Source of the DNA: Thalassobacterium maritimum
GTDB taxonomy: Bacteria; Verrucomicrobiota; Verrucomicrobiia; Opitutales; Coraliomargaritaceae
Reading direction: 5' to 3'
Assembly (NCBI RefSeq): GCF_031127805.1
Contig: NZ_JARXHW010000010.1
Span: 43,952-107,951 of the forward strand
DNA length: 64,000 bases
Shown: positions 17,581 to 26,556 of the stretch, piece after piece
Position numbering within the stretch: position 1 is the stretch's first letter
Layout of the letters: each line of letters opens with the position of its first letter
Program-made: the position numbers and the translations under genes
Notes under the pieces: model-generated
What the model saw: only the letters and a program-made list of their open reading frames with translations
What the model was told of the DNA's origin: nothing
Database searches by the model: none

Positions 17581-17976
17581 ATGAACGAAGCATACATCGA
17601 CGCCCTCAAAGCCTTGGCCGAACCCCACCGTCTGCGACTATTCTGGCTACTCATTCATGTCGACCAGTGCATCACTGTGGCCGAAGCAATGGATGTTACC
17701 GGCGACAGCCAATACAACGCCTCGCGCAATCTAAAGATCCTCTACAAGGCGAATCTGCTGGCGCAACACAAGTCGGGTAAATGGGTCTACTACACGCTCG
17801 CCGAGCAAGACCTGCCCCATTGGAAGGCTTTGGTCGAATCAGTGCGCAGCATAGCTGCCGAAGAATTTGCCGATGTGGCCGCCCGCTGTAAGGCTCGCCT
17901 AGCGATGCGTGTAGATGGTGAATGCGTCGTCGGTGCCAATAGCGACGAGTGGATGCAAACTAAGTTTGAATCATAA
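17581..17976 (+). CDS. ArsR/SmtB-family metal-responsive transcriptional repressor
   Basis: 131 residues with a winged helix: ALKALAEPHRLRLFWLL, the recognition region DSQYNASRNLKILYKANLL and the wing QHKSGKWVYYTL. The ELCVCDL metal site of classical ArsR is absent. Candidate thiol ligands are C30 and the C-terminal C103/C115. Such proteins repress their operon and release DNA on binding metal. It is the last gene of the permease operon; the palindrome at 16203 is the likely operator. Confidence 0.88.
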   Translation: MNEAYIDALKALAEPHRLRLFWLLIHVDQCITVAEAMDVTGDSQYNASRNLKILYKANLLAQHKSGKWVYYTLAEQDLPHWKALVESVRSIAAEEFADVAARCKARLAMRVDGECVVGANSDEWMQTKFES

Positions 17977-18031
17977 AGCTTCGCGCTCGATCGACGCTCG
18001 GATGCGGCACGCCCTTGTAAGCCCTGCAAAA

Positions 18032-19117
18032 CTAGCGCTCTTTTTTCTTACTGTATTTCTCTCCCTTTGATTTGAGCTCTCGTCGATTGCGACGACCGAT
18101 CGTGATCTGATGCTTCTTTTTGCGCCGATTCAAACGCTCGAGTTCGAAGTCCAATTTCAGATAATTAATAAAGCGCTCTTTGCTCAGCTTCCCCTCGGCT
18201 ATCGCAGCCTGCACGGCACAGCCCTTGTCCGCGCCATGCTTACAATCATTAAATTTACATTGCGCCGCAATCGCATCGAAATCTGCAAAGCTAGCCTTCA
18301 GGCTCTTGGCATCCGTCCACATATGGACTTCGCGAATGCCAGGATTGTCAATCAACATGCCACCGCGTCGCAAGCAGAGCATCTCACGGGCCGTCGTGGT
18401 ATGCGTCCCTTTGCCAGTCACTGCATTGACATCGCCCGTCCATAGCCAGTCCTGACCAATTAACTGATTGATCAAAGACGACTTCCCCACGCCACTGGAA
18501 CCAATCAATGCAATCGTCACACCGGCTTGCAAATAATGCTCAATCGCAGCCACCCCTGAACGATCGACTGCAGAAGTGATCACCACTTCCACATTGGGGC
18601 TCAAGGCACGTAAGGCCGCGGCCGCCTGTTGATTGGCCTCATCCGAATGCAGGTCAGCCTTATTAATCAAGGCGACGGATCGTGCACCACTACGCTGCAT
18701 CAGTTCAAAATAGCGCTCCATGCGACGCTCGTTAAAATCCTGCCCCGCATCTGTCACCACAAAGACCACATCGACATTGGCAGCGATCACTTGCTCCTCG
18801 GTGCCCTTGCCGGGCGCTTTACGAGAGAGGCAGGTCTGCCGATCCAGCCGCGCACGAATCACGGCCTCGTATTCATTCTCATCTGCGCCCATTTCCAAGG
18901 CCACCCAATCCCCCACAGAAGGGAGCGCGGCATCGGTTTCGGCAGCATGATACACACTGCCCCCCAGAGATACTTCAATCTCGTCGCCTCCCTCAAGCAC
19001 GGCGCCATAAGAGATTTTATTGTCTCGTATCAAACGCGCAGGCACCCAGCCCTGCTTTGAGCAGTCTGCAAATTCCGCCGCAAAGCGGTCGTTCCATCCT
19101 AGGTCTTCAAGTGTCAT
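18032..19117 (-). CDS. rsgA: Ribosome small-subunit maturation GTPase RsgA
   Basis: 361 residues with an N-terminal OB fold, the circularly permuted GTPase order (NKAD before the P-loop GSSGVGKSSL, then TTTAREM switch and DNPGIREV) and a C-terminal zinc knuckle, CKFNDCKHGADKGC. It assists late 30S assembly. The tail is unusually basic (KKKHQITIGRRNRRELKSKG and more), which suggests RNA contact. Start ATG at 19117. Confidence 0.95.
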   Translation of the reverse strand: MTLEDLGWNDRFAAEFADCSKQGWVPARLIRDNKISYGAVLEGGDEIEVSLGGSVYHAAETDAALPSVGDWVALEMGADENEYEAVIRARLDRQTCLSRKAPGKGTEEQVIAANVDVVFVVTDAGQDFNERRMERYFELMQRSGARSVALINKADLHSDEANQQAAAALRALSPNVEVVITSAVDRSGVAAIEHYLQAGVTIALIGSSGVGKSSLINQLIGQDWLWTGDVNAVTGKGTHTTTAREMLCLRRGGMLIDNPGIREVHMWTDAKSLKASFADFDAIAAQCKFNDCKHGADKGCAVQAAIAEGKLSKERFINYLKLDFELERLNRRKKKHQITIGRRNRRELKSKGEKYSKKKER

Positions 19118-19168
19118 TTTGGCGAAATGCTAGGCGCTTTCAATCGAAGCACAAACTTTCAATTCAAG

Positions 19169-20266
19169 CTAACTCAAGCAGCGAACCGCTAATTCACGGC
19201 ACACTTCCTCCTGCTCATTGGGACGCTCAATGATGGCCTCAAAGGCCTCTGTAAAGGCAATCTGAAAATCGATCAACTTCTTGAGCGGCACTTTCGATGC
19301 CGTCTCTGCCAGACGCCCTAAATACCAGGGGTTTTGCGAAAACACATTGAGATTACTCTTTTCCTCGGTGGCCCCAAAATGCTCCCCGTAGGTGCTGGCC
19401 GCGGCTTCGAGATCGTGCTTCGAGATGCCGCGCGCGCCCAGCCGAATAGCCCCCGCATCCAGCAAGACTCGCAACTGGATTAAGAGTCGGTTGCGTGACT
19501 GCAAACTGCCCAATAACGGGCGCGATTCACTCACTGTAAAAAAGTGGCGGCGCAAGGCCTCCAAAGTCCACGAGAGCTTGAGCGAATAAAATGCATCGGC
19601 CGCCTCAAAGAAGTCGGCATCGCCGAAATTCGGCACCAGATCGGTCACCAAGCGCTCGCTGATAGGCTCTGATTCGGAGCCTACGAAAGTCAGTAGCTTG
19701 CGCGTCTCGGCCACAATTAAGCGGGTATTTCCATTCACTTTGCCAACCAGCAAATCAATGGCTCCACGGCTGATGGTGACGCCTGCCTTCTCGCACTCTT
19801 CGCTGATGAGTGCTGCGCAGGTCTGAGCGGCATTTTTGCCGCCGGTAATCGCGGTGAAATCAGATTTCTTCTGACACCACTTGAAAAAGCTGCGCCGCTT
19901 ATCGACGGGTTGCGCGGTGATCAGCACCCCAACAGTGGTAGGGTCCAACCACTCCAGCACTTCTTTCAAATTCTCTAATAAATCCAAGGTGCCCTGCGCG
20001 CGCCCGGTCGGACTATCCGCCAGAAAATTGACATCCTTAAGCCACACCACCTTGCGCTCACCAAAGAGCGAGAGCGTCTGCACCGCACTGGTGAAGCGAT
20101 TCAGCGCAGCTTCCACCTCAGACACATTAGAGGCACGCCCATCCACCACCTCCTTGGAGAGATCGTCTGAGAGGTCTTGCGTTTGCTCGCTGAACCAAGT
20201 CTTACCCTTTTCTGAAACCAGGTAATCGTCTTCTCCGCAGATAAATGTAAATGGCTTGGCTGACAT
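19169..20266 (-). CDS. holA: DNA polymerase III subunit delta
   Basis: About 365 residues with the delta layout: N-terminal AAA-like domain beginning FTFICGEDDYLVSEKGK, the segment LFGERKVVWLKDVNFL, and a C-terminal collar helical domain with LLIQLRVLLDAG. It is the clamp-loader wrench that opens the sliding clamp. The start is placed at 20266 (MSAKPFTF), since the eight residues from 20290 (MLLRVEIH) precede the conserved beginning. Confidence 0.9.
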   Translation of the reverse strand: MSAKPFTFICGEDDYLVSEKGKTWFSEQTQDLSDDLSKEVVDGRASNVSEVEAALNRFTSAVQTLSLFGERKVVWLKDVNFLADSPTGRAQGTLDLLENLKEVLEWLDPTTVGVLITAQPVDKRRSFFKWCQKKSDFTAITGGKNAAQTCAALISEECEKAGVTISRGAIDLLVGKVNGNTRLIVAETRKLLTFVGSESEPISERLVTDLVPNFGDADFFEAADAFYSLKLSWTLEALRRHFFTVSESRPLLGSLQSRNRLLIQLRVLLDAGAIRLGARGISKHDLEAAASTYGEHFGATEEKSNLNVFSQNPWYLGRLAETASKVPLKKLIDFQIAFTEAFEAIIERPNEQEEVCRELAVRCLS

Positions 20267-20361
20267 ATGAATCTCCACTCTTAGAAGCACGACTTAAGAG
20301 CGCAAGACGTAAGCGCCACAGAGCAAAATTGCAGCGAAAATAAGTCTACACTCGCTCGCAA

Positions 20362-21648
20362 TTAATCCTCTCTACCGCAATCGCAGAGAAACTCTTCCAT
20401 CTTATATTTGCGCAATTTGCGGCGCATCCAATCCAGCGCTGCATGTACCGCGCGCGCTTTCACGTCGAGCCGCCCACCAGTATAACGGACGGTTTTGCAC
20501 CAGACCCCGACCGGGGAATGATAGCCGAGGTGAATGGTGCCGACGGGGTTTTGATCATTACCTCCGTCGGGACCGGCAAAGCCAGTCACGCTGAGGCCAT
20601 AATCTGAAGAAAGTCGCTCCGCAATACCAGAGGCCATGGCGATCGCACACTCGGGGCTGACAGCTCCGTGTTGCTCGATAATCGACTCAGGCACTCCGAC
20701 CTTCGACACTTTGACATCGTTGGCATAGCAAACGACGCCGCCGACAAACATCTTAGAGGCGCCACACAAATTAGTAAATGCATCACACAATAAACCACCG
20801 GTGCAGGATTCCGCAATGGCTAGCGTGCGATCCAATGCGCGCAGCTCATGAAACACGACCCCAGCTAGCGAACAGTGGCCGAAACAGACAAAATCCTCGC
20901 CCAGTAGCAAGCGCGCTTCATCAGCGATCGCTTTAAGTTGCTCGCGATCCAGTGCACGATCGCGCGAACTGAGGCGCACATCCACGATCCCATAATGCAC
21001 GCAATACGCCACCGTGAGATCGGGGTGCGCACGCACGATCGGTTGCATCGTTTCTTCCACGGTGGACTCGCCGGAGCCGCAAGTGCGCAACTGGATGTAG
21101 GCCTCTTCATCGCTGAGCACGCCCATGGCTTGCAGCATCGGGATCGCTTGCTTCTCAAACATAGGCGTCAACTCATGCGTAGGTCCGGGCAACATAATCA
21201 GTATTTTGCCATCTGCGCGATAAGCCAAACCTGGCGCGGTGCCCCGCTCATTGTGTAACACCTCCCCCTCGGCGAAGCGGTAGCACTGCTTTAAGTGGTG
21301 TGCTGCCATGCGCCGCCCCAGCACTTTAAAACGAGACAAAATCAAGGCTTCGATCTCTGCATCAAACACAAGTTTCGCGCCCAATGCTTCCGCGATATTT
21401 TCGCGCGTCATATCGTCGGCAGTAGGCCCCAGCCCGCCGGTGGTGATCACAATGTCCGAATGGGCCCACGCATCTAGAAAGGCACGCTTAATCTCAGCGG
21501 GCTCGTCGGTAATCACACGGCTGCGGTGTATGGGTAGGCCATAGCGCGCGAGCTGCGCCCCCAAATAAGTGAGGTGCGAGTTCTCTCGAATTCCGACGAG
21601 AAGTTCGTCTCCAAAGTTGATTACTTCGACAATAGGCATTTTAGACAT
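20362..21648 (-). CDS. cinA: CinA-like protein (molybdopterin-binding domain plus nicotinamide-nucleotide amidase)
   Basis: 428 residues in the standard two-domain form. The N-terminal MoCF-like domain has VINFGDELLVGIREN and TTGGLGPTADDMTREN. The C-terminal amidase (PncC) domain has LAIAESCTGGLLCDAFTN and SVTGFAGPDGGNDQNPVGT. Members recycle NMN and hydrolyse damaged pyridine nucleotides. The start is taken at 21648 (MSKMPIVEVINF). It is divergent from uvrC with 62 bases between. Confidence 0.95.
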   Translation of the reverse strand: MSKMPIVEVINFGDELLVGIRENSHLTYLGAQLARYGLPIHRSRVITDEPAEIKRAFLDAWAHSDIVITTGGLGPTADDMTRENIAEALGAKLVFDAEIEALILSRFKVLGRRMAAHHLKQCYRFAEGEVLHNERGTAPGLAYRADGKILIMLPGPTHELTPMFEKQAIPMLQAMGVLSDEEAYIQLRTCGSGESTVEETMQPIVRAHPDLTVAYCVHYGIVDVRLSSRDRALDREQLKAIADEARLLLGEDFVCFGHCSLAGVVFHELRALDRTLAIAESCTGGLLCDAFTNLCGASKMFVGGVVCYANDVKVSKVGVPESIIEQHGAVSPECAIAMASGIAERLSSDYGLSVTGFAGPDGGNDQNPVGTIHLGYHSPVGVWCKTVRYTGGRLDVKARAVHAALDWMRRKLRKYKMEEFLCDCGRED

Positions 21649-21710
21649 AGTAAGTCTTAGCAATGAGCGCAGCTTGCGCTGAACTGCAACCGCAATCTAT
21701 AATTCCTCCC

Positions 21711-23180
21711 ATGTCCGAAGGATCTAAAGCCCAATTAAAAGAGAAAGTTCGCCGCCTACCGCACAAGCCGGGCGTCTATCAGATGAAAGATCGCATCGGG
21801 CAAATTATCTATGTGGGCAAAGCTAAGGACCTGAAGAAACGAGTCAGCACCTACTTCCAAGCTTCCCGTAAAATGATGGTGGCTCAGCCCAAGGTCCGAG
21901 CAATGCTCGACCTCATTCACGACTTCGAGATCATCATCGTCAAATCCGAGGCCGAGGCGCTGCTGCTGGAGGGACAGTTAATCAAAAAATACAAGCCGCG
22001 CTACAATACTGACTTCACCGACGACAAGCGCTTTCTACTGGTGCGGATCGATCCGCGCGAGGCCCTGCCCCGCTTCCGACTCACGCGTAATCGTACCGAT
22101 AGCAACTCCCGCTACTACGGCCCCTTCGCTCACTCCTCACACCTGCGCAAGACACTGGCGGAACTACGTCGACGCTTCGGCATCTTACTCAGCGACGCCT
22201 CCCCGATCCAATTGCCCGACGGCCGCTGGCGACTCTACGACGATGCACGCGCTGAAATCTACGAGCACGACAACGAGATCACCAGCGAGGCCTATGCCGA
22301 ACGGCTCGAAGCTGCCTGCGAATTCCTCGACGGCAAGGCGCGCCAATGGCTGGCCGAGCTAAAGAGCGAAATGCTGGCCGCGGCGGAAGGCCGCCGCTAC
22401 GAAGAGGCCGCCGCCCTGCGTGACCGTATCGAAGCCTTGCAACGCACCGCCGATCGCACCCGTAAATTTGAGCGCAACTTACTTGGCACCCACAACCACA
22501 GCCAAGTCGTCAAGCGGCTGCAGGAAAAACTCGCCATCGCGCAGGAGCCCAAACATATGGAGTGCTTCGATATTTCGCATATTTCGGGCAGCTTCTGTGT
22601 GGCCTCGATGGTGGCCTTTAAAGATGGGCAGCCTGACCGCAAAAACTACCGTCGCTTTAAGATCAAGAGCTTCGTGGGCAACGACGATTTTCGCGCCATG
22701 GAAGAAGTCGTGGGGCGCCGCTACCGCCGCCTGCATGATGAGGGCAAAGCCTTTCCCGATCTGATCGTCATCGACGGCGGAGCGGGACAAGTCACCGCTG
22801 CGCTCAAAGCCTTCCTCAGCCAGGGGCTCGAACCGCCCGAGCTGATCGGCCTCGCCAAGCGCAACGAAACCGTCATCTACAGCGATGGACGCGAGCCTCT
22901 CAACATCCCGCATCACGACCCTGCCCTGCGACTGTTGCAACACATCCGCGACGAAGCACACCACTTCGCCAATAGTTTCAATGCCGAGTTGCGCAGCAAG
23001 CGCCTAAAGGAATCGATCCTCGACGACTTCAAAGGCCTCGGCAGTCAACGCAAACAACAACTGCTACAACACTTCGGCTCACTTGAAAAGCTGCGCAGTG
23101 CTAGCGTGGAACAACTGACACAGGTCGAAGGCATCGGAAAATTAACCGCCGAGCGACTTACGGACTTCCTGAAGGGCTAA
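21711..23180 (+). CDS. uvrC: UvrABC excinuclease subunit C, short form lacking Fe-S cysteines and the inter-domain linker
   Basis: 489 residues against about 600 in the usual family. Present: the GIY-YIG nuclease (KPGVYQMKDRIGQIIYVGKA), the UVR motif (AAAEGRRYEEAAALRDRIEA), the RNase H-like nuclease with ECFDISHISG, LIVIDGGAGQ and HIRDEAHHFAN supplying the Asp/Asp/His site, and the C-terminal helix-hairpin-helix. Missing: the four cysteines that hold the 4Fe-4S cluster after the GIY-YIG domain (the region reads SDASPIQLPDGRWRLYDDA), and about 110 residues between UVR and the second nuclease. The frame is intact, so this is a compact variant, not a broken gene. The start at 21711 (MSEGSKAQL) fits the family better than 21663. 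Confidence 0.95.
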   Translation: MSEGSKAQLKEKVRRLPHKPGVYQMKDRIGQIIYVGKAKDLKKRVSTYFQASRKMMVAQPKVRAMLDLIHDFEIIIVKSEAEALLLEGQLIKKYKPRYNTDFTDDKRFLLVRIDPREALPRFRLTRNRTDSNSRYYGPFAHSSHLRKTLAELRRRFGILLSDASPIQLPDGRWRLYDDARAEIYEHDNEITSEAYAERLEAACEFLDGKARQWLAELKSEMLAAAEGRRYEEAAALRDRIEALQRTADRTRKFERNLLGTHNHSQVVKRLQEKLAIAQEPKHMECFDISHISGSFCVASMVAFKDGQPDRKNYRRFKIKSFVGNDDFRAMEEVVGRRYRRLHDEGKAFPDLIVIDGGAGQVTAALKAFLSQGLEPPELIGLAKRNETVIYSDGREPLNIPHHDPALRLLQHIRDEAHHFANSFNAELRSKRLKESILDDFKGLGSQRKQQLLQHFGSLEKLRSASVEQLTQVEGIGKLTAERLTDFLKG

Positions 23181-23185
23181 TTCGC

Positions 23186-23629
23186 CTAAGAATCGCCGCC
23201 TAAAGCGAAATTCACCGCATCAATGCCAGCCAGCGAGCAGGCATCCATCACTTTCACAATTTGCGCGTGCGACACGCTTTCGGCCGGCGAAATGGTGACA
23301 ATGGCTTCCACCTTATTGGCGGCACTCGCCTCGCGAAAGCGGGTCAACATCGCAGCCAGCTCTTGATAGCGCTGAGCCTCTGGCGCATCGTAGGGATAAT
23401 CATTGACCACCACTTGCCCATCGTCGCGAATCTCAATAATCTGCTCATCGGGCAAATCCAACGGCTCCTCCTGCTCGACCGAACCTGGCAACTGAAAAGA
23501 AAGATCGGCCTCCTGCTGCTCCATGGTCGATGCCACCATGAAGTAGATCAAAAGCAAAAAGACGACATCGATCATCGGTGCGATCGCGACGCCGACTTTT
23601 TCATCTGCTTTTCTCTTCAGTTTCGCCAT
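23186..23629 (-). CDS. exbD: ExbD/TolR-family biopolymer transport protein (second copy)
   Basis: 147 residues: short cytoplasmic N-terminus, one membrane helix with the proton-path Asp (IAPMIDVVFLLLIYFMVAS), and a periplasmic domain. ExbD works with ExbB to energise TonB-type transport. It follows another exbD gene after 5 bases. No exbB/tolQ is adjacent in the window. Confidence 0.92.
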   Translation of the reverse strand: MAKLKRKADEKVGVAIAPMIDVVFLLLIYFMVASTMEQQEADLSFQLPGSVEQEEPLDLPDEQIIEIRDDGQVVVNDYPYDAPEAQRYQELAAMLTRFREASAANKVEAIVTISPAESVSHAQIVKVMDACSLAGIDAVNFALGGDS

Positions 23630-23634
23630 GCTGC

Positions 23635-24054
23635 TTATTGCATTTGATAGGTTGCATAGATCACCTCATAGGCACCCACTTCGGCACAGGCTTGCAGCAC
23701 CTTCTTAATTTCACGATAGGCGGTCGCCTCATCCGCACGCAGGTGAATGCGCAACTCAGGATTCGCCTCCAGTGAGGCCTTCATTTGCCCCTGCATATCA
23801 CTCAAGGATACTGGCTGAGTGCCTAGATAGATCACACCTTCGGCATCCAGCGAAATCGTCCCGCGATTGGGCAGGTCCTCGGCATCGGGCACATCACTTT
23901 GTGCGGACTCTGGCAAATCTAGCTTCTTCGCACGGTCGGCCTGCGCGAGGGTGCTGACCGTCATAAAAAAAACCAGCAACAAGAAGACCATATCGATCAT
24001 GGGCGTCATGGGAAAATCTTCCTCGGGCGACTGACTGGATCTGCGGCGTGCCAT
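23635..24054 (-). CDS. exbD: ExbD/TolR-family biopolymer transport protein (first copy)
   Basis: 139 residues with the signature FPMTPMIDMVFLLLVFFMTV, containing the conserved Asp of the single membrane helix, and a periplasmic domain ending in VGAYEVIYATYQMQ. It precedes the second exbD gene in the same operon. Paired exbD genes are frequent in Verrucomicrobia and Planctomycetes. The ExbB partner is not encoded upstream; the next gene is the Minf_1886 family gene at 24551. Confidence 0.92.
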   Translation of the reverse strand: MARRRSSQSPEEDFPMTPMIDMVFLLLVFFMTVSTLAQADRAKKLDLPESAQSDVPDAEDLPNRGTISLDAEGVIYLGTQPVSLSDMQGQMKASLEANPELRIHLRADEATAYREIKKVLQACAEVGAYEVIYATYQMQ

Positions 24055-24122
24055 TCAAGCAGAAGTTTGCAAGAATCCGCTGCAAGTTAGAAGCTTAATC
24101 TGATTGGCCGCTCCGGAGATTG

Positions 24123-24551
24123 CTAGCCCATTCGAGGCTTCTTAATCGTTGGCTTAATTCGCTCGGGCCGAAAGGGTCGGTCAAATGCGGCGGCAAACTG
24201 ATAGCCTCCTGAAAAGTCCTCCACACTGTCTTGGTCGGTCTTCCCCAACACCTTGCATTCGACCAGGTTAAAGACGATATTACCAAAGTCGCGGCATTCA
24301 CGTATCCCCCAATGCTCCAACACGGGCCGTGCCATGGGGCCATACTGGTCAATCGCATACAGACGAATGCCTTCGAGCAACTGCTCCCCGGTCAAGTGAT
24401 TAGACTTATCCAGATCGCCGCTTTTATGCATTTCCTTTAAGCTATAATCCAGCGCTTGTCGTAAGAAATAATAAGCACCGCGCGCATACCGCGGATCGTC
24501 CTTACGAATCGTACGGATTACTTCGTTAAAATCTCGGTTTGGGTCATTCAC
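24123..24551 (-). CDS. Minf_1886 family protein
   Basis: About 142 residues, entirely cytoplasmic in appearance. It carries the family pattern: DPRYARGAYYFLRQALDYSL, then LTGEQLLEGIRLYAIDQYGPMA, then EHWGIRECRDFGNIVFNLVE and KVLGKTDQDSVEDF. The family is named from Methylacidiphilum and occurs mainly in Verrucomicrobia and Planctomycetes; its function is unknown. No ATG is available: the open frame begins at a TTG (24569) with a GTG at 24551 (VNDPNRD), and an in-frame stop lies just upstream. I take GTG 24551 tentatively. Confidence 0.85.
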   Translation of the reverse strand: MNDPNRDFNEVIRTIRKDDPRYARGAYYFLRQALDYSLKEMHKSGDLDKSNHLTGEQLLEGIRLYAIDQYGPMARPVLEHWGIRECRDFGNIVFNLVECKVLGKTDQDSVEDFSGGYQFAAAFDRPFRPERIKPTIKKPRMG

Positions 24552-24616
24552 TGACAATAGATGAAGCAAAAAAGTTCAAGAGGTCAATCGACGAAATGCA
24601 AGATCCCGGAGACAGG

Positions 24617-24632
24617 CGAGCTCCCAAGCTCG
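24617..24632. repeat. Hairpin CGAGCT-CCCA-AGCTCG between thrB and the Minf_1886 gene
   Basis: A perfect 6-base inverted repeat with 4-base loop 18 bases beyond the thrB stop. No T tract follows on either strand. The surroundings (GGAGACAGG before, GAGCTGTTACAG after) resemble the hairpin repeats at 42403 and 61032, so it may be a distant member of that family. Confidence 0.5.
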
Positions 24633-24650
24633 AGCTGTTACAGCCACAAA

Positions 24651-25562
24651 CTACGATTCCACAGTCACAGTCAGACCACGATTATCAGCCAACAAGCGAT
24701 ACGCTCGACTCTGCACGGCATTGCCCGCATACACTTGCTCCATCGCGGCGGCCACTGCGAGTGCCTTATCTTCGCTAGTCACGCAGACGACCGTCGAACC
24801 ACTCCCACTCAGCCACCCCGTGTAGGCGCCGGCATGGCAGCCAGCTTCGATGCTTTCGTGCCCGTATGGATTCAGCAACTCCCGATAAGGCTGATGTATA
24901 TAATCATTCACCGCGCCGTCCAAACGCTCAAAATCACCCGCAACTAAGACTCCCACCAAAAAAGCCAAGCTATTTGCACTGCGCACGACGTCCTTAAAAG
25001 GGATCGTGTCTGGCAAGACTCGGCGCGACTTTTCAGTCAGCACTTTATAATCGGGCGAAACTGCCACAAAAACCAGCGACTCTGGCAAGGGAAACCGCAC
25101 GTGCTCGCGATAGGCAAAAGTTTGTGGCTCGGTGCGCGCAATGCAAAATCCGCCTGCAAATACAGCACAGGCATTGTCGGGCGCGTTGTCTAAGTCGGTA
25201 GTCAGGCGAATCATCGCCTCCAAGTCCAATGGATCGCCGTGCAACTTGTTCAAGCCCGCCACGATTGCCGCACGTATAGTTGAACTGGAACCCAAGCCAC
25301 GCGCTTCGGGCACATCGCCCCAAATCTCGTAATCGAATCCGATTGCCTCGACCTCAGCGGCGGCCGCAAAAGCGCCTGCCGCACACTCGATCATCTGCTG
25401 TGTGCCCTCATGGGCCGCTTCGAGGGCACAAATTTTAGTGTCATTGCGCTCAATCAGTCGCACAAAATTATACAGCGACAGCGCAATGCTCAAGGTGTCA
25501 AAGCCGGGCCCGCAATTTGAGGTACTAGCGGGCGCTTGGACGAGAATAGAACGTGCTGACAT
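24651..25562 (-). CDS. thrB: Homoserine kinase (GHMP family)
   Basis: 303 residues. GHMP motif 1 is VQAPASTSNCGPGFD, motif 2 (ATP loop) is PEARGLGSSSTIRAA and motif 3 is TGWLSGSGSTVVCV. It phosphorylates homoserine for threonine synthesis; the start and loop pattern fit ThrB rather than IspE or mevalonate kinase. It begins 6 bases after the smpB stop, so the two share a transcript. Confidence 0.92.
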   Translation of the reverse strand: MSARSILVQAPASTSNCGPGFDTLSIALSLYNFVRLIERNDTKICALEAAHEGTQQMIECAAGAFAAAAEVEAIGFDYEIWGDVPEARGLGSSSTIRAAIVAGLNKLHGDPLDLEAMIRLTTDLDNAPDNACAVFAGGFCIARTEPQTFAYREHVRFPLPESLVFVAVSPDYKVLTEKSRRVLPDTIPFKDVVRSANSLAFLVGVLVAGDFERLDGAVNDYIHQPYRELLNPYGHESIEAGCHAGAYTGWLSGSGSTVVCVTSEDKALAVAAAMEQVYAGNAVQSRAYRLLADNRGLTVTVES

Positions 25563-25568
25563 AATAGT

Positions 25569-26042
25569 TTAGCGATAGTCGCGCATATCGCGCTCGGCTT
25601 CGCGCATGGTGATTTTCTTTTTCAGAGTCTCGCGCTTATCATGCAGCTTTTTACCCGTGCAAAGCGCAATCTCGATCTTAATCAAGCCGTGCTTGATATA
25701 GATGCGTATTGGAATCAAGGACTTACCACCCGTCTCCATCGCACCAAACAACTTGTGAATCTCACGCCTGTGCAAGAGCAACTTGCGCTTCCGGCGTGGC
25801 GGGTGATTCTGAAAATTGCCGAATTTATACTCTCCCACGTGGGAATTATACATCCAGACCTGCCCCTTCTCCACGCGGCAAAATGCCTCGCTAATCTGCG
25901 CATCCCCATCACGGATCGCCTTGACCTCGGTGCCTTGCAACACCAGACCAGCCTCAAAACTATCGCCCACAAAATAATTGTGGTGAGCTTTACCATTTCG
26001 GATTTCCCGCAGGTGATCCTTCGACTTTTTTTTGGCGCACAC
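25569..26042 (-). CDS. smpB: SsrA (tmRNA)-binding protein SmpB
   Basis: 157 residues with the OB-fold sequence NYFVGDSFEAGLVLQGTEVK, the MYNSHVGEY segment and a basic C-terminal tail (KKLHDKRETLKKK...) that enters the decoding centre. It works with the tmRNA found at 60540 to rescue stalled ribosomes. The start is GTG at 26042; a GGAG motif lies about 9 bases upstream and no ATG fits. Confidence 0.96.
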   Translation of the reverse strand: MCAKKKSKDHLREIRNGKAHHNYFVGDSFEAGLVLQGTEVKAIRDGDAQISEAFCRVEKGQVWMYNSHVGEYKFGNFQNHPPRRKRKLLLHRREIHKLFGAMETGGKSLIPIRIYIKHGLIKIEIALCTGKKLHDKRETLKKKITMREAERDMRDYR

Positions 26043-26173
26043 GTTATGGGGCTCCCTCTATCGGGAAAAACGTAGAGGGCACACTATTATAAATAAGAAC
26101 TATCAGAACAGAGCCTAAATACTGTTACCATGGTATACAGGAAACAGGACAGAAGACAGAACAACAGAGTATC

Positions 26174-26383
26174 CTAGTCCTCGACCGGTTCAGATAGCTG
26201 ATACGTGATCTTACCTTCCATGATCTCACGCAACGCCATATCCTCAGCAGATAGTCGCTCCAAAGACTCAATCAGTGGCTTATAGCCACTCTTCAGTTGC
26301 TTGGCACGGCGGGACACCACGTTGACCAGAATCATCGGGTCTGTGATTTTCTTCTGCGCTTCTCTTAAATAGTCGTCTCTCAA
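26174..26383 (-). CDS. rpoZ: RNA polymerase omega subunit
   Basis: 69 residues: DYLREAQKKITDPMILVNVVSRRAKQL and the ALREIMEGKIT block match omega, which assists core polymerase assembly. The start is TTG at 26383; a perfect GGAGGA Shine-Dalgarno (26397-26392) lies 9 bases before it, which decides the start. It is upstream of smpB on the same strand with a 131-base gap. Confidence 0.9.
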   Translation of the reverse strand: MRDDYLREAQKKITDPMILVNVVSRRAKQLKSGYKPLIESLERLSAEDMALREIMEGKITYQLSEPVED

Positions 26384-26556
26384 AGTCGTATTCCTCCGTA
26401 TATGTGTTCAATTGGGAAAAACAGCGCAAAATGAAGAACCACAGAGCATTTGCAATAAAATTCTGCTAGGCATCGAATTCGGTTGTCATTTGTACAATTT
26501 CACCTAGGCCTGCACACTCACCATTTATATAGTGAGAAAAAACCCAGAAATTCCCA

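Noticed and set aside
26120..26150. CTGT-TACCATGGTA-TACAG near-palindrome upstream of smpB as an operator
   Set aside because: Symmetry is imperfect and position relative to any promoter is unclear.
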